This document shows positions 1 to 5,411 of a stretch of DNA of 5,411 bases, one piece after another (position 1 is the stretch's first letter; each line of letters opens with the position of its first letter). Below the pieces are notes generated by a model. That model did not search any database. It was not told the origin of the DNA and saw nothing but the letters and a program-made list of their open reading frames with translations. A program made the position numbers and the translations under genes. The stretch comes from Promethearchaeota archaeon. Its GTDB lineage: Archaea > Asgardarchaeota > Lokiarchaeia > Sigynarchaeales > SOKP01. Where the stretch lies: NCBI GenBank assembly GCA_019057735.1, contig JAHLWV010000175.1, positions 1-5,411 of the forward strand, written 5' to 3'.

Positions 1-295
1 ACTCAGAATCATTATAATCTATTTTTCCAATTGTTAGATAATACCCAATTCTTGCCTTATAGGCTGGACTCATGGTTTCTTTCTGAGATGCTTGAAGTGT
101 TCCACAATCGAACCTACACATGTTTGGACAAAGCATACAATTTACTAAGTTCTTAACATCAGCTTTATAATCCCCTTCAGGAAAAAAGTTCTTATCACGC
201 ATTCGAAAACTTTTCATAAACACTTTTTTGGTATCACGATCCATTTTTTGAATGATTGGACCCATCCATTTATATTTCTTTAAAATCTCAGCCAT
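1..295 (-). CDS. Iron-sulphur oxidoreductase subunit, GlpC/HdrD-like (partial, N-terminal 98 residues)
   Basis: This reading frame starts with ATG at 295-293 and stays open to the left edge, so only 98 residues are visible. Residues 53-64 (CMLCPNMCRFDC) hold four cysteines, C53, C56, C60 and C64, in a CxxCxxxCxxxC arrangement that should bind a [4Fe-4S] cluster. A basic, aromatic segment follows (around 76-91, SPAYKARIGYYLTIGK), as is common after this motif in Fe-S proteins that accompany GlcD-type flavoproteins. In that family (GlcF, GlpC, HdrD-like) the missing C-terminal part usually carries cysteine-rich CCG domains; that is expected here, not seen. The gene begins immediately after the stop of the flavin oxidase and has a strong Shine-Dalgarno, so the two are surely cotranscribed. 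The likely role is accepting electrons from the FAD protein and passing them to a membrane or soluble carrier. The last cysteine is followed by Gly rather than the usual Pro. The electron acceptor cannot be deduced. Confidence 0.8.
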   Translation of the reverse strand, partial: MAEILKKYKWMGPIIQKMDRDTKKVFMKSFRMRDKNFFPEGDYKADVKNLVNCMLCPNMCRFDCGTLQASQKETMSPAYKARIGYYLTIGKIDYNDSE

Positions 296-1777
296 TTAAT
301 TCTCACCTCTTTCTTTCCAAGGACTTTCATAAATTTTCCCTGGATTTAAAATATTATTGGGATCAAGTAGTTTCTTAATACTTTTTAAAGTATCAAAAGA
401 TTTTCCCCATTCCACTGGCATCCACTTAGATCTATTGATTCCAACGCCGTGATGGTGCCCAAATGATCCACCGCAATCCTCTACCGTTTTAACAACCGTA
501 TCCCATACTTCTTGGTAAAATTCAAGGTCGGTTAATTCTTTTGGAGGAACTCCAGCAAAAGTAAAATAAAATCCTACTCCATTAGGATAAAAGTGTGATA
601 CATGGGCAGTTATCATTACAATACCTTTCACTTTTTTTGTAGCTTCTATTACAGAATGATACATGTCCGCCGCTTTATCCCATAGAAATCCAATTTCAAT
701 GGTATCGAAAACCATTTGAAAGGTTGGAGTTGATGATGTATCTGTTACTTTAAATCTAGTTTCAAACCAGTGCTCAACTGGTTCTTCGCCACATTCAACG
801 CCATTATTCTTCTCGCATGTCTCTTTTGTAATTTGTTCTTCAAGATCGACGAGCCTTCCGATACCTTCGCAAATAAATACAACCATAACCTTGTCTTTAG
901 CTTCTTCTATATGACCAAAATGTCTGTATGTTTCATCAGCATCGTAAATTCGTATAACTGCGGGAAAAATTTGTTGTCTTAATATTTGTCTCGTAGCTTC
1001 TAAAGAATCCTCAAAAGTTGGGAACGCGTAAGATATGTACGTTCTTTTTTCAGGGTAGGGCCAAATTTTTAGCGTTGCTTTTGTTACTATTCCCAGCGTA
1101 CCTTCTCCCCCAATAAAAAGTTTGTCAAATTGAGGACCTGTTGACGCTCTTGCAATTGGTTTAAAATTTATAATATCTCCTTGAGGTAAAACGATTTCCA
1201 TACCCATAATGATATCTTCGATTTTACCATATTTTGTTGAGAATTGTCCCGCTGCTCTATGAGCTATCCAACCTCCCAATGAAGACGTGTAAAGAGATTG
1301 CGGTATATGACCTGTAGTGTAACCTTTATCGTTTAAAAATCGCTCTAAATTCATGCCATTTATTCCAGTTTGAGCTGTAACAGTTAAGTCTTTGTCGTTT
1401 ATGTCTAAAATTTTGTTAAATTTCTTCATGTCTATAATAATTCCACCGCGTATTGCCATAGCTCCTCCTACAACGCCAGATCCTTCAGCATATGGTATAA
1501 CTGGTATTTTTTCTTTGTTTGCATATTTTAAAATATCAGATATCTGTTCAACAGTTTCTGGCCAAGTAATAATATCCGGTAAACTAGCTATTTTACCTTG
1601 AAGCGTCCAATTAAAACCGATAAGCGTAGAATCCTTAGTATAGGCTAATATATCAATAGGTTCAGTAGACACATTCTGTTTACCTATTATTTCTGCTAAC
1701 TTAGATTCGGACTTCGCTTTATTTTTAATAATATTCCGATCATTCTTATAAATCAATTCGAATTCGTCTAACTTCAT
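296..1777 (-). CDS. FAD-dependent oxidase of the GlcD superfamily, alkyl-DHAP synthase (AGPS)-like
   Basis: This complete 493-residue flavoprotein reads right to left from ATG 1777-1775 to TAA 298-296. The FAD-binding (PCMH) domain spans about 65-240. It includes the pyrophosphate-loop segment EGSGVVGGA (98-106), the SSLGGWIAHRAAGQ block (165-178) with YGKIEDI (183-189), and GGEGTLGIVTKATLKI (223-238). The C-terminal oxidase domain (about 240-485) contains SHFYPNGVGFYF (394-405), GGSFGHHHGVG (436-446) and DPNNILNPGK (472-481). The HHHGVG block, the GGW...YGxIED block and the AFPTFE/IRIYD stretch (251-279) are typical of alkyl-dihydroxyacetonephosphate synthase; glycolate and lactate oxidases usually have an EHGxG motif at the histidine site. 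Human AGPS is longer (658 residues) and has an N-terminal extension that is absent here. No signal peptide or membrane segment is visible, so the protein is probably cytosolic. The Fe-S gene downstream argues for a true dehydrogenase that exports electrons, as in GlcD-GlcF. Flavin oxidase family: near certain; AGPS-like subgroup: likely; substrate: unknown. Confidence 0.92.
   Translation of the reverse strand: MKLDEFELIYKNDRNIIKNKAKSESKLAEIIGKQNVSTEPIDILAYTKDSTLIGFNWTLQGKIASLPDIITWPETVEQISDILKYANKEKIPVIPYAEGSGVVGGAMAIRGGIIIDMKKFNKILDINDKDLTVTAQTGINGMNLERFLNDKGYTTGHIPQSLYTSSLGGWIAHRAAGQFSTKYGKIEDIIMGMEIVLPQGDIINFKPIARASTGPQFDKLFIGGEGTLGIVTKATLKIWPYPEKRTYISYAFPTFEDSLEATRQILRQQIFPAVIRIYDADETYRHFGHIEEAKDKVMVVFICEGIGRLVDLEEQITKETCEKNNGVECGEEPVEHWFETRFKVTDTSSTPTFQMVFDTIEIGFLWDKAADMYHSVIEATKKVKGIVMITAHVSHFYPNGVGFYFTFAGVPPKELTDLEFYQEVWDTVVKTVEDCGGSFGHHHGVGINRSKWMPVEWGKSFDTLKSIKKLLDPNNILNPGKIYESPWKERGEN
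303..309 (-). promoter_or_regulatory. Shine-Dalgarno for the Fe-S protein gene
   Basis: The minus strand reads GAGGTGA at 309-303, seven bases before the ATG at 295. It is the best match to the archaeal 16S rRNA tail in the window. It lies inside the last codons of the oxidase gene (encoding Arg-Gly-Glu) and fixes the start of the downstream gene. Confidence 0.75.
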
Positions 1778-1789
1778 GTAATTATTAAA

Positions 1790-1796
1790 CCCCTTC
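1790..1796 (-). promoter_or_regulatory. Possible Shine-Dalgarno of the FAD oxidase gene
   Basis: The minus strand reads GAAGGGG at 1796-1790, twelve bases before the ATG at 1777. The purine run is good but the spacing is longer than usual. If transcription begins from the TATA-like box at 1807-1800, the transcript would be almost leaderless and this site would not be used. Confidence 0.3.
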
Positions 1797-1799
1797 TAG

Positions 1800-1807
1800 T
1801 TTTATAA
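1800..1807 (-). promoter_or_regulatory. TATA-like box upstream of the FAD oxidase / Fe-S unit
   Basis: The minus strand reads TTATAAAA at 1807-1800, close to the archaeal TATA consensus. A start site about 25 bases downstream would fall at or next to the ATG at 1777, predicting a leaderless mRNA. A second AT-rich candidate, TTTAATTTAT around 1833-1824, would give a leader of about 25 bases that includes the GAAGGGG site. The sequence alone does not decide between them. Confidence 0.4.
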
Positions 1808-1839
1808 TCTAATTAAATGAAAAGAGATAAATTAAAATT

Positions 1840-1865
1840 TCTACTTTCAAAAAACAGAATTTTTC
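1840..1865 (-). terminator. Possible T-rich terminator of the helical-repeat gene
   Basis: Downstream of the stop at 1893, the minus strand has a TTTTTT run at 1854-1849 with further T-rich bases around it. The stretch is flanked by a 9-base perfect inverted repeat, attaaaatt (1831-1839) and aattttaat (1866-1874). Archaeal transcription often ends on such T-tracts without a hairpin. The whole gap is AT-rich, so both the run and the inverted repeat could be chance. Confidence 0.3.
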
Positions 1866-1892
1866 AATTTTAATGAGTATTGAGACTGATTT

Positions 1893-3374
1893 TTAATATT
1901 GGGCATTTCCAGTAATACGATTAATCTTCAAATGCCGAAATCTTGCTTGAACCCTATTTATTTCAGAACTTGATGATAACTTCTCAACAACTTCAGGAGG
2001 AAATAAATATTTAGCCATTTTAAGAATCATCTCTTGCGTTTCAATGCAATTAAATAATTTTAAATTTTCAAATGAGTAAAGTAACTCAGATATGAGATCG
2101 AAATTGGTATCTTCTGAGATTTCAAGAAGCTCTAAGTTTCTATAAATTCTCGATATAATACTCTCTAACAAGCCGAATTCTTTCAATTTCCCTAATGTAT
2201 TTCTCATATAATTACAAAATACGACGTAATACGTCGCTTCAGAGGACACAAAGCCGTCTCTAAATTGTTTAATTCCCTCAGGAGTTATTCTTTGCTCTAA
2301 TTCTTCTAATATAGCATATATATTTTCGTCGACATTTCTTGCATGAATAAAACTATAAATTTTCAAAATAACAACTAACTGCGAGGTTTCTAGGTTTTTC
2401 AAATATGATGATTCAAAAAATTTCGGATCTGTCTCAATTAACTTATTAAGCTGCTCATTTGTAAGCCAGAGCTTCATGGATTGTGTCGATTTTAAGAGGT
2501 AATACACTCCATCAGTTGCTTGCATTAAGGGGGCTTCAAATTCGTCGATCCCTTCTTCGTACAAATTCAATAAAAACTCTTTAACCTTCTTTTTATCCAA
2601 TTTAATGTTTAACTGCTCAGATAAGTACAACCCGCAATAGTAAAGATCCGGATTTCTCAAAGTAACTAAAGGTATAGTAATTAACCATTCATCCATATTG
2701 TTCGAAAGATAGTTTTTTATATGAGTGAAATCAAATTTTTTTTCTAAGTGGAAAATGCTAATGATTCGATAGATTATGTAAAGGAGTTGTAATTTTTCCT
2801 TTGGATCTAGCAGATCCTCTAAAAGCTCAATTTTTCTTCTATTTATTTCTAATTTCTTTTCAAGGTTATCTTGTATTTGAAGATACTTTTTTAAATGTTC
2901 TTTCTTCTCCGGATATTTATTTATTAAGTCTTTTAAATTTCTTAATTCCACAATAAATTCTAAACTCAAAAAGTTAGCTGATTTCAAATTTAGCATGAAT
3001 TGGGTTACATCATTAATGTCGACTAAATAGTCAACTATTTTCTCTAAAAAAATCTCGTAAATTATTGGAGCTAATTTTAAATCATATAATTTATGAATCG
3101 AAGAGAAGCAACCATTATCAGTTTGACAAATGTTAATAAAAGGATCCATAAAAGCATGCTCTAATTCTTCTTCTTCAAATCCCATTTTCAGTAAATTATT
3201 TTTGATGATTTCTAAAAGTTTAGGAAAAGAATTCTCTAAATCGTCAATGCTTAATTCATTTGTTTCAATGAATGCATTGATCTTTTCATGAAAAAATTGG
3301 TCTAACCTGTTAAAAAGAGAATCCTCGTTGTCTAAGTATAAGCTAGAAATATTCAACAACCCTTGAAAAATCAT
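1893..3374 (-). CDS. Unassigned all-helical protein with about six helical-pair repeats (possible alpha/alpha toroid)
   Basis: I do not recognise this protein. It starts at ATG 3374-3372 (493 residues); a TTG one codon upstream would add one residue but is less likely. GGTG at 3385-3382, seven bases before the ATG, could be a weak Shine-Dalgarno. Residue numbers below count from the TTG; subtract one for the ATG start. Residues 1-140 are helical and contain C84 and C90. Residues 142-192 are rich in Lys, Glu and Leu (ENRRKIELLEDLL-like) and may form a long helix or coiled coil. From about 196 to 460 a pattern recurs every 43-49 residues: a hydrophobic, often Tyr-rich helix, a short loop, then a second amphipathic helix ending in Leu/Phe. 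Copies begin near 196 (LQLLYIIYRI), 243 (PDLYYCGLYL), 288 (TDGVYYLLKS), 331 (SQLVVILKIY), 380 (ATYYVVFCNY) and 427 (LISELLYSFE). Six such pairs resemble the fold of prenyltransferase beta subunits and terpenoid cyclases, but neither the zinc-binding Asp/Cys/His set nor QxxxGGF motifs are apparent, so a scaffold or degenerate role is more likely than catalysis. There is no signal peptide or clear membrane segment. Coding status is near certain; the fold is an inference. Confidence 0.85.
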   Translation of the reverse strand: MIFQGLLNISSLYLDNEDSLFNRLDQFFHEKINAFIETNELSIDDLENSFPKLLEIIKNNLLKMGFEEEELEHAFMDPFINICQTDNGCFSSIHKLYDLKLAPIIYEIFLEKIVDYLVDINDVTQFMLNLKSANFLSLEFIVELRNLKDLINKYPEKKEHLKKYLQIQDNLEKKLEINRRKIELLEDLLDPKEKLQLLYIIYRIISIFHLEKKFDFTHIKNYLSNNMDEWLITIPLVTLRNPDLYYCGLYLSEQLNIKLDKKKVKEFLLNLYEEGIDEFEAPLMQATDGVYYLLKSTQSMKLWLTNEQLNKLIETDPKFFESSYLKNLETSQLVVILKIYSFIHARNVDENIYAILEELEQRITPEGIKQFRDGFVSSEATYYVVFCNYMRNTLGKLKEFGLLESIISRIYRNLELLEISEDTNFDLISELLYSFENLKLFNCIETQEMILKMAKYLFPPEVVEKLSSSSEINRVQARFRHLKINRITGNAQY

Positions 3375-3423
3375 CAAAAAACACCGAAAATTTACATTAA
3401 GTAAAAGTTATTGATAGAAACAC

Positions 3424-3432
3424 TATATTTAA
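3424..3432 (-). promoter_or_regulatory. TATA-like box for the helical-repeat gene
   Basis: The minus strand reads TTAAATATA at 3432-3424, close to the archaeal TTTAWATA consensus. Transcription starting about 25 bases downstream, near 3402, would give a leader of roughly 28 bases that contains the GGTG at 3385-3382. The region is AT-rich, so chance matches are common. Confidence 0.4.
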
Positions 3433-3709
3433 TAACATATTGTAAGAACAATAATTAATACTTTTTTATTATAAATTAAATTGTAATAGCAGTACGTTTT
3501 GAGAAATTGATGAATGAAAATTTGCTTTGAAATATAATATAAAATGATATTAGCTTCTTATGTCTTTAATATAGGATTTATAATTTTAACTCGTAATAAA
3601 AATCCTTCAATAAAAATAAAGATTTAACCATTTGAATTTTTACCTTACTGGATACTTAAAATTTGAAAAAATTACTTCATAAAATTTAAAATTTAAAAAA
3701 AATCTACTA

Positions 3710-3717
3710 TTTATATA
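3710..3717 (+). promoter_or_regulatory. TATA box of the phosphohexomutase gene
   Basis: TTTATATA at 3710-3717 matches the archaeal TATA consensus and is preceded by an A-rich stretch that could serve as a BRE. The expected start site, 24-28 bases past the box centre, is 3738-3742, which leaves only 4-8 bases before the ATG at 3746. The only Shine-Dalgarno-like bases (AAGG, 3729-3732) would then lie outside the transcript, so the mRNA is probably near-leaderless. Confidence 0.55.
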
Positions 3718-3745
3718 AGAAAATTTTTAAGGCAAAGATGAAATT

Positions 3746-5173
3746 ATGACATCAAATATATTTGGTACATCAGGTATAAGAATGGTGTTCCAAAATTATA
3801 GCGAAACGGATCTCATGTTTACGCCTCAAATGGCTTTAGATGTGGGATTGGCGTTAGGTACATATTTAAAAGGTGAAGGAATCGTTGTTATTGGGAAAGA
3901 TATTAGAACTTCTGCATTACCAATAGAATATGCATTAATTTCGGGGATTTTAAGTACGGGATGCAATGTGAAAACATTAGGAATTGTAACCACGCCCACA
4001 TTAGCAATGTCTCAACGATTTTTGGATGCGAATGCTGGAGTCATGATTACTGCGTCTCATAATACACCCGAATATATTGGATTAAAATTTTGGAATCCTT
4101 CTGGTATAGGGTATTCCCACGAGCAAGAAGAAGAAATATCGCGAATATATGACGAGAAGGATTTTCTTGATATTAAATGGGATCAAATTGGAAGAGTTAC
4201 GCAGGTTAATGATATTAACGATAAACACATTTCAGAAATAATGAATCTTATAGGATTTGATGGGAGTAATCTTAATGTTATCGTTGACCCCGGAAACGGA
4301 GCGGGATGTGAAATTGTTCCTAAACTATTAAGTGCTTACAAAGTAAATATCATTACAATCAATGCACAAATGGATGGTAAATTCCCTGGAAGGAATTCAG
4401 AACCTAGCGAAAAAAATTTAATTCAGATTTCCAAATTTTTGAAAATATCAACACAAGAAGATATTGGAATAGCGCTAGATGGGGATGCTGATAGAGTTAT
4501 TTTTTTAGATGAAACTGGTGAAATTGTCGATCCAATTAGATTATTAACACTCATGGCAAAATATTATATCCAAAATAATAAAAATAACCTTTCTATGAAT
4601 GATATGAAAGTATCTACGCCTGTAAACTCATCTAGTTTAATTGACGACGTGTTACAACCGCTAGGTTGCGAGGTATTAAGGACTGAAGTCGGAGATATTC
4701 AAGTAGCTCAAGCTTTACATGAAAATGGGGGATTTTTGGGTGGAGAAACCTCAGGTACTTATATTTGGCCCAGCTTCCATTTAGGACCAGATTCAATAGT
4801 CACAATTGGAATAGTATTGCAAATGATGGTCAAAACAGGAAAAAGTTTAATAGAATTATTGAAAGAAATTCCAAAATATCCCTATTACCGTAAACAATTT
4901 CAGCTTATAAAAGATATTCCCTTTACTGATGAAATAAACCAAAAAATTATTACTGAGATGAAAGAGAGCTTCGATTCTATGGGAAAAAAATTAAAATCTA
5001 CCAATAAAATGGATGGTTGTAGATTCGATTACGATAATGGATGGATTTTAATAAGACGTTCAGGAACAAGCCCATATTTAAGAATTTCTGGCGAATCTAG
5101 TATCGATATTAATCAATCAATTGAGATGAATAAAATAGCAGAAGAAAAAATGAAGAAATTAAATTTAATATAA
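3746..5173 (+). CDS. Phosphohexomutase, GlmM/ManB type (phosphoglucosamine mutase or phosphomannomutase/phosphoglucomutase)
   Basis: This complete 475-residue enzyme belongs to the alpha-D-phosphohexomutase superfamily, which moves phosphate between C6 and C1 of a hexose through a phosphoserine and a 1,6-bisphosphate intermediate. All four domains are present. Domain 1 has FGTSGIR (6-12) and the catalytic loop TASHNT (102-107) with the phosphoserine at S104. Domain 2 carries the Mg-binding loop DGDADR (245-250; D245, D247, D249). Domain 3 has the sugar-recognition loop GGETSG (332-337). Domain 4 has the phosphate-binding loop RRSGTSPYLRI (437-447). The length is normal for archaeal and bacterial members. 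Two motif positions are unusual: Thr107 in place of the usual Pro after SHN, and Ser442 in place of the Glu of SGTEP. The ATG at 3746 is chosen because FGTSGIR follows at the normal distance. The gene is transcribed alone, divergent from its left neighbour and convergent with its right one. It probably supplies a sugar 1-phosphate for nucleotide-sugar synthesis (glycosylation, surface polymers). The E-x-SG loop fits glucosamine-, glucose- or mannose-phosphate, so the substrate is not settled. Confidence 0.95.
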   Translation: MTSNIFGTSGIRMVFQNYSETDLMFTPQMALDVGLALGTYLKGEGIVVIGKDIRTSALPIEYALISGILSTGCNVKTLGIVTTPTLAMSQRFLDANAGVMITASHNTPEYIGLKFWNPSGIGYSHEQEEEISRIYDEKDFLDIKWDQIGRVTQVNDINDKHISEIMNLIGFDGSNLNVIVDPGNGAGCEIVPKLLSAYKVNIITINAQMDGKFPGRNSEPSEKNLIQISKFLKISTQEDIGIALDGDADRVIFLDETGEIVDPIRLLTLMAKYYIQNNKNNLSMNDMKVSTPVNSSSLIDDVLQPLGCEVLRTEVGDIQVAQALHENGGFLGGETSGTYIWPSFHLGPDSIVTIGIVLQMMVKTGKSLIELLKEIPKYPYYRKQFQLIKDIPFTDEINQKIITEMKESFDSMGKKLKSTNKMDGCRFDYDNGWILIRRSGTSPYLRISGESSIDINQSIEMNKIAEEKMKKLNLI

Positions 5174-5176
5174 TAC

Positions 5177-5202
5177 TTTTGCTAACATTTATTATTTTAT
5201 TT
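5177..5202 (+). terminator. Possible T-rich terminator of the phosphohexomutase gene
   Basis: Right after the stop codon the plus strand has several T-runs (cttttg, then atttattattttatttg) within the 33-base convergent gap. No hairpin is evident. T-tracts like these are the usual archaeal termination signal, but the AT-rich background weakens the call. Confidence 0.35.
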
Positions 5203-5206
5203 GAAG

Positions 5207-5411
5207 TTAACTGCTTCTAAATTCTATTTCTATTCCCTTTTTGTTGAGCAATTCTTTATTAGCAAGGAGTTCTCTACCAGCGATTTTGTCTAATATATAA
5301 GTTAGGTTACCCCCATTTTTTGAATAAATTTGTCCATAAGAAATTGGAATATCGGAGGTTGGATCATTTAATAACGATTTGGTAACTGACTCAACTTTAC
5401 GTTCGCCATTA
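5207..5411 (-). CDS. C-terminal fragment of an unidentified protein
   Basis: On the minus strand one frame is open from the right edge to TAA at 5209-5207, giving 67 residues of a protein whose start lies outside the window. The visible part has a Ser/Thr- and Pro-containing stretch (NDPTSDIPISYGQIYSKNGG), a hydrophilic helix-like segment (LTYILDKIAGRELLANKELL) and a short Lys/Glu-rich tail ending FRSS. No family motif, cysteine cluster or membrane segment is visible and I do not recognise it. Support for coding comes from the length of the open frame in AT-rich DNA, its ordinary residue composition, and its end 33 bases from the convergent phosphohexomutase stop, a normal gene spacing. A chance open frame cannot be fully excluded. 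Confidence 0.6.
   Translation of the reverse strand, partial: NGERKVESVTKSLLNDPTSDIPISYGQIYSKNGGNLTYILDKIAGRELLANKELLNKKGIEIEFRSS

Larger units (their letters stand above)
3378..3745. other. Divergent AT-rich intergenic region
   Basis: About 370 bases separate the minus-strand helical-repeat gene from the plus-strand phosphohexomutase. I see no RNA gene, convincing ORF or long repeat. The right part (about 3656-3702) is made of A- and T-tracts, including a short tandem aaaattt aaaattt at 3681-3694 followed by a run of A just before the phosphohexomutase TATA box. One promoter candidate for each flanking gene lies near each end. The central stretch (about 3440-3650) has no recognisable element. 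Confidence 0.7.

Noticed and set aside
770..982. Plus-strand open frame of 70 codons inside the oxidase gene
   Set aside because: It lies wholly antisense to a well-supported flavoprotein gene, has a Phe/Cys-rich composition typical of shadow frames, and no start signal.
1392..1601. Plus-strand open frame of 69 codons inside the oxidase gene
   Set aside because: It is antisense to the conserved FAD-binding region, and its Pro/Ile-rich product is what the complement of Gly-rich FAD loops gives.
1831..1874. 9-base inverted repeat attaaaatt/aattttaat with a 26-base loop, considered as an operator or hairpin
   Set aside because: It is purely A/T in an A/T-rich gap with a long loop, so a stable hairpin or specific operator is not supported; it is mentioned only with the possible terminator.
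3544..3627. Possible 27-residue ORF in the intergenic region (hydrophobic N-terminal half, basic tail), perhaps a small membrane peptide
   Set aside because: It has no Shine-Dalgarno, is short enough to occur by chance in AT-rich DNA, and its hydrophobic composition follows from T-rich codons.
3681..3702. Tandem aaaattt repeat, considered as a CRISPR-like or iteron repeat
   Set aside because: There are only two full units of simple A/T sequence without spacers, which is low-complexity DNA rather than an organised array.
3738..3749. Three-codon ORF (ATG AAA TTA TGA) whose stop overlaps the phosphohexomutase ATG
   Set aside because: It could be a minimal upstream ORF, but the predicted transcript start falls at or after its ATG, and such short overlaps are expected by chance.

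Overview
The window is AT-rich (roughly 30% G+C by eye) and looks archaeal. The upstream regions carry TATA-like boxes rather than bacterial -35/-10 pairs, one junction has a GAGGTGA Shine-Dalgarno, and the proteins resemble archaeal flavin/Fe-S oxidoreductases and phosphohexomutases. The Lys/Ile/Asn-rich style and this gene content would fit an Asgard (Lokiarchaeia-like) genome, but that placement is an impression and is not proven by the sequence. No mobile element, CRISPR array, tRNA or rRNA is visible.

Layout, left to right. (1) On the minus strand, a two-gene unit is read right to left. It starts with a complete FAD-dependent oxidase of the GlcD superfamily (1777 to 296) whose motifs match alkyl-dihydroxyacetonephosphate synthase (AGPS). 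A GlpC/HdrD-like iron-sulphur protein follows directly, with its ATG abutting the oxidase stop codon (start at 295), and it runs off the left edge. (2) A 115-base gap holds a probable promoter for that unit and a possible terminator for the gene upstream. (3) A minus-strand gene of unassigned function (3374 to 1893) encodes an all-helical protein whose C-terminal two-thirds looks like six copies of a helical-pair repeat, possibly an alpha/alpha toroid. (4) A very AT-rich divergent intergenic region of about 370 bases holds a promoter candidate for each flanking gene. (5) On the plus strand, a complete phosphohexomutase (3746 to 5173) of the GlmM/ManB type. (6) A convergent gap of 33 bases leads to the C-terminal end of an unidentified minus-strand gene that enters from the right edge (5411 to 5207).

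The oxidase and the Fe-S protein probably work together: the flavoprotein oxidises a small hydroxy-acid or glycerophosphate-like substrate and passes electrons to the Fe-S partner, as in GlcD-GlcF. This is notable because the flavoprotein carries the HHHGVG signature of AGPS, an enzyme that needs no external electron acceptor. The phosphohexomutase is an independent transcription unit, probably feeding nucleotide-sugar synthesis. The helical-repeat gene has no clear functional link to its neighbours. Nothing here amounts to a demonstrated new system; the AGPS-like/Fe-S pair and the helical-repeat protein are the items most worth following.
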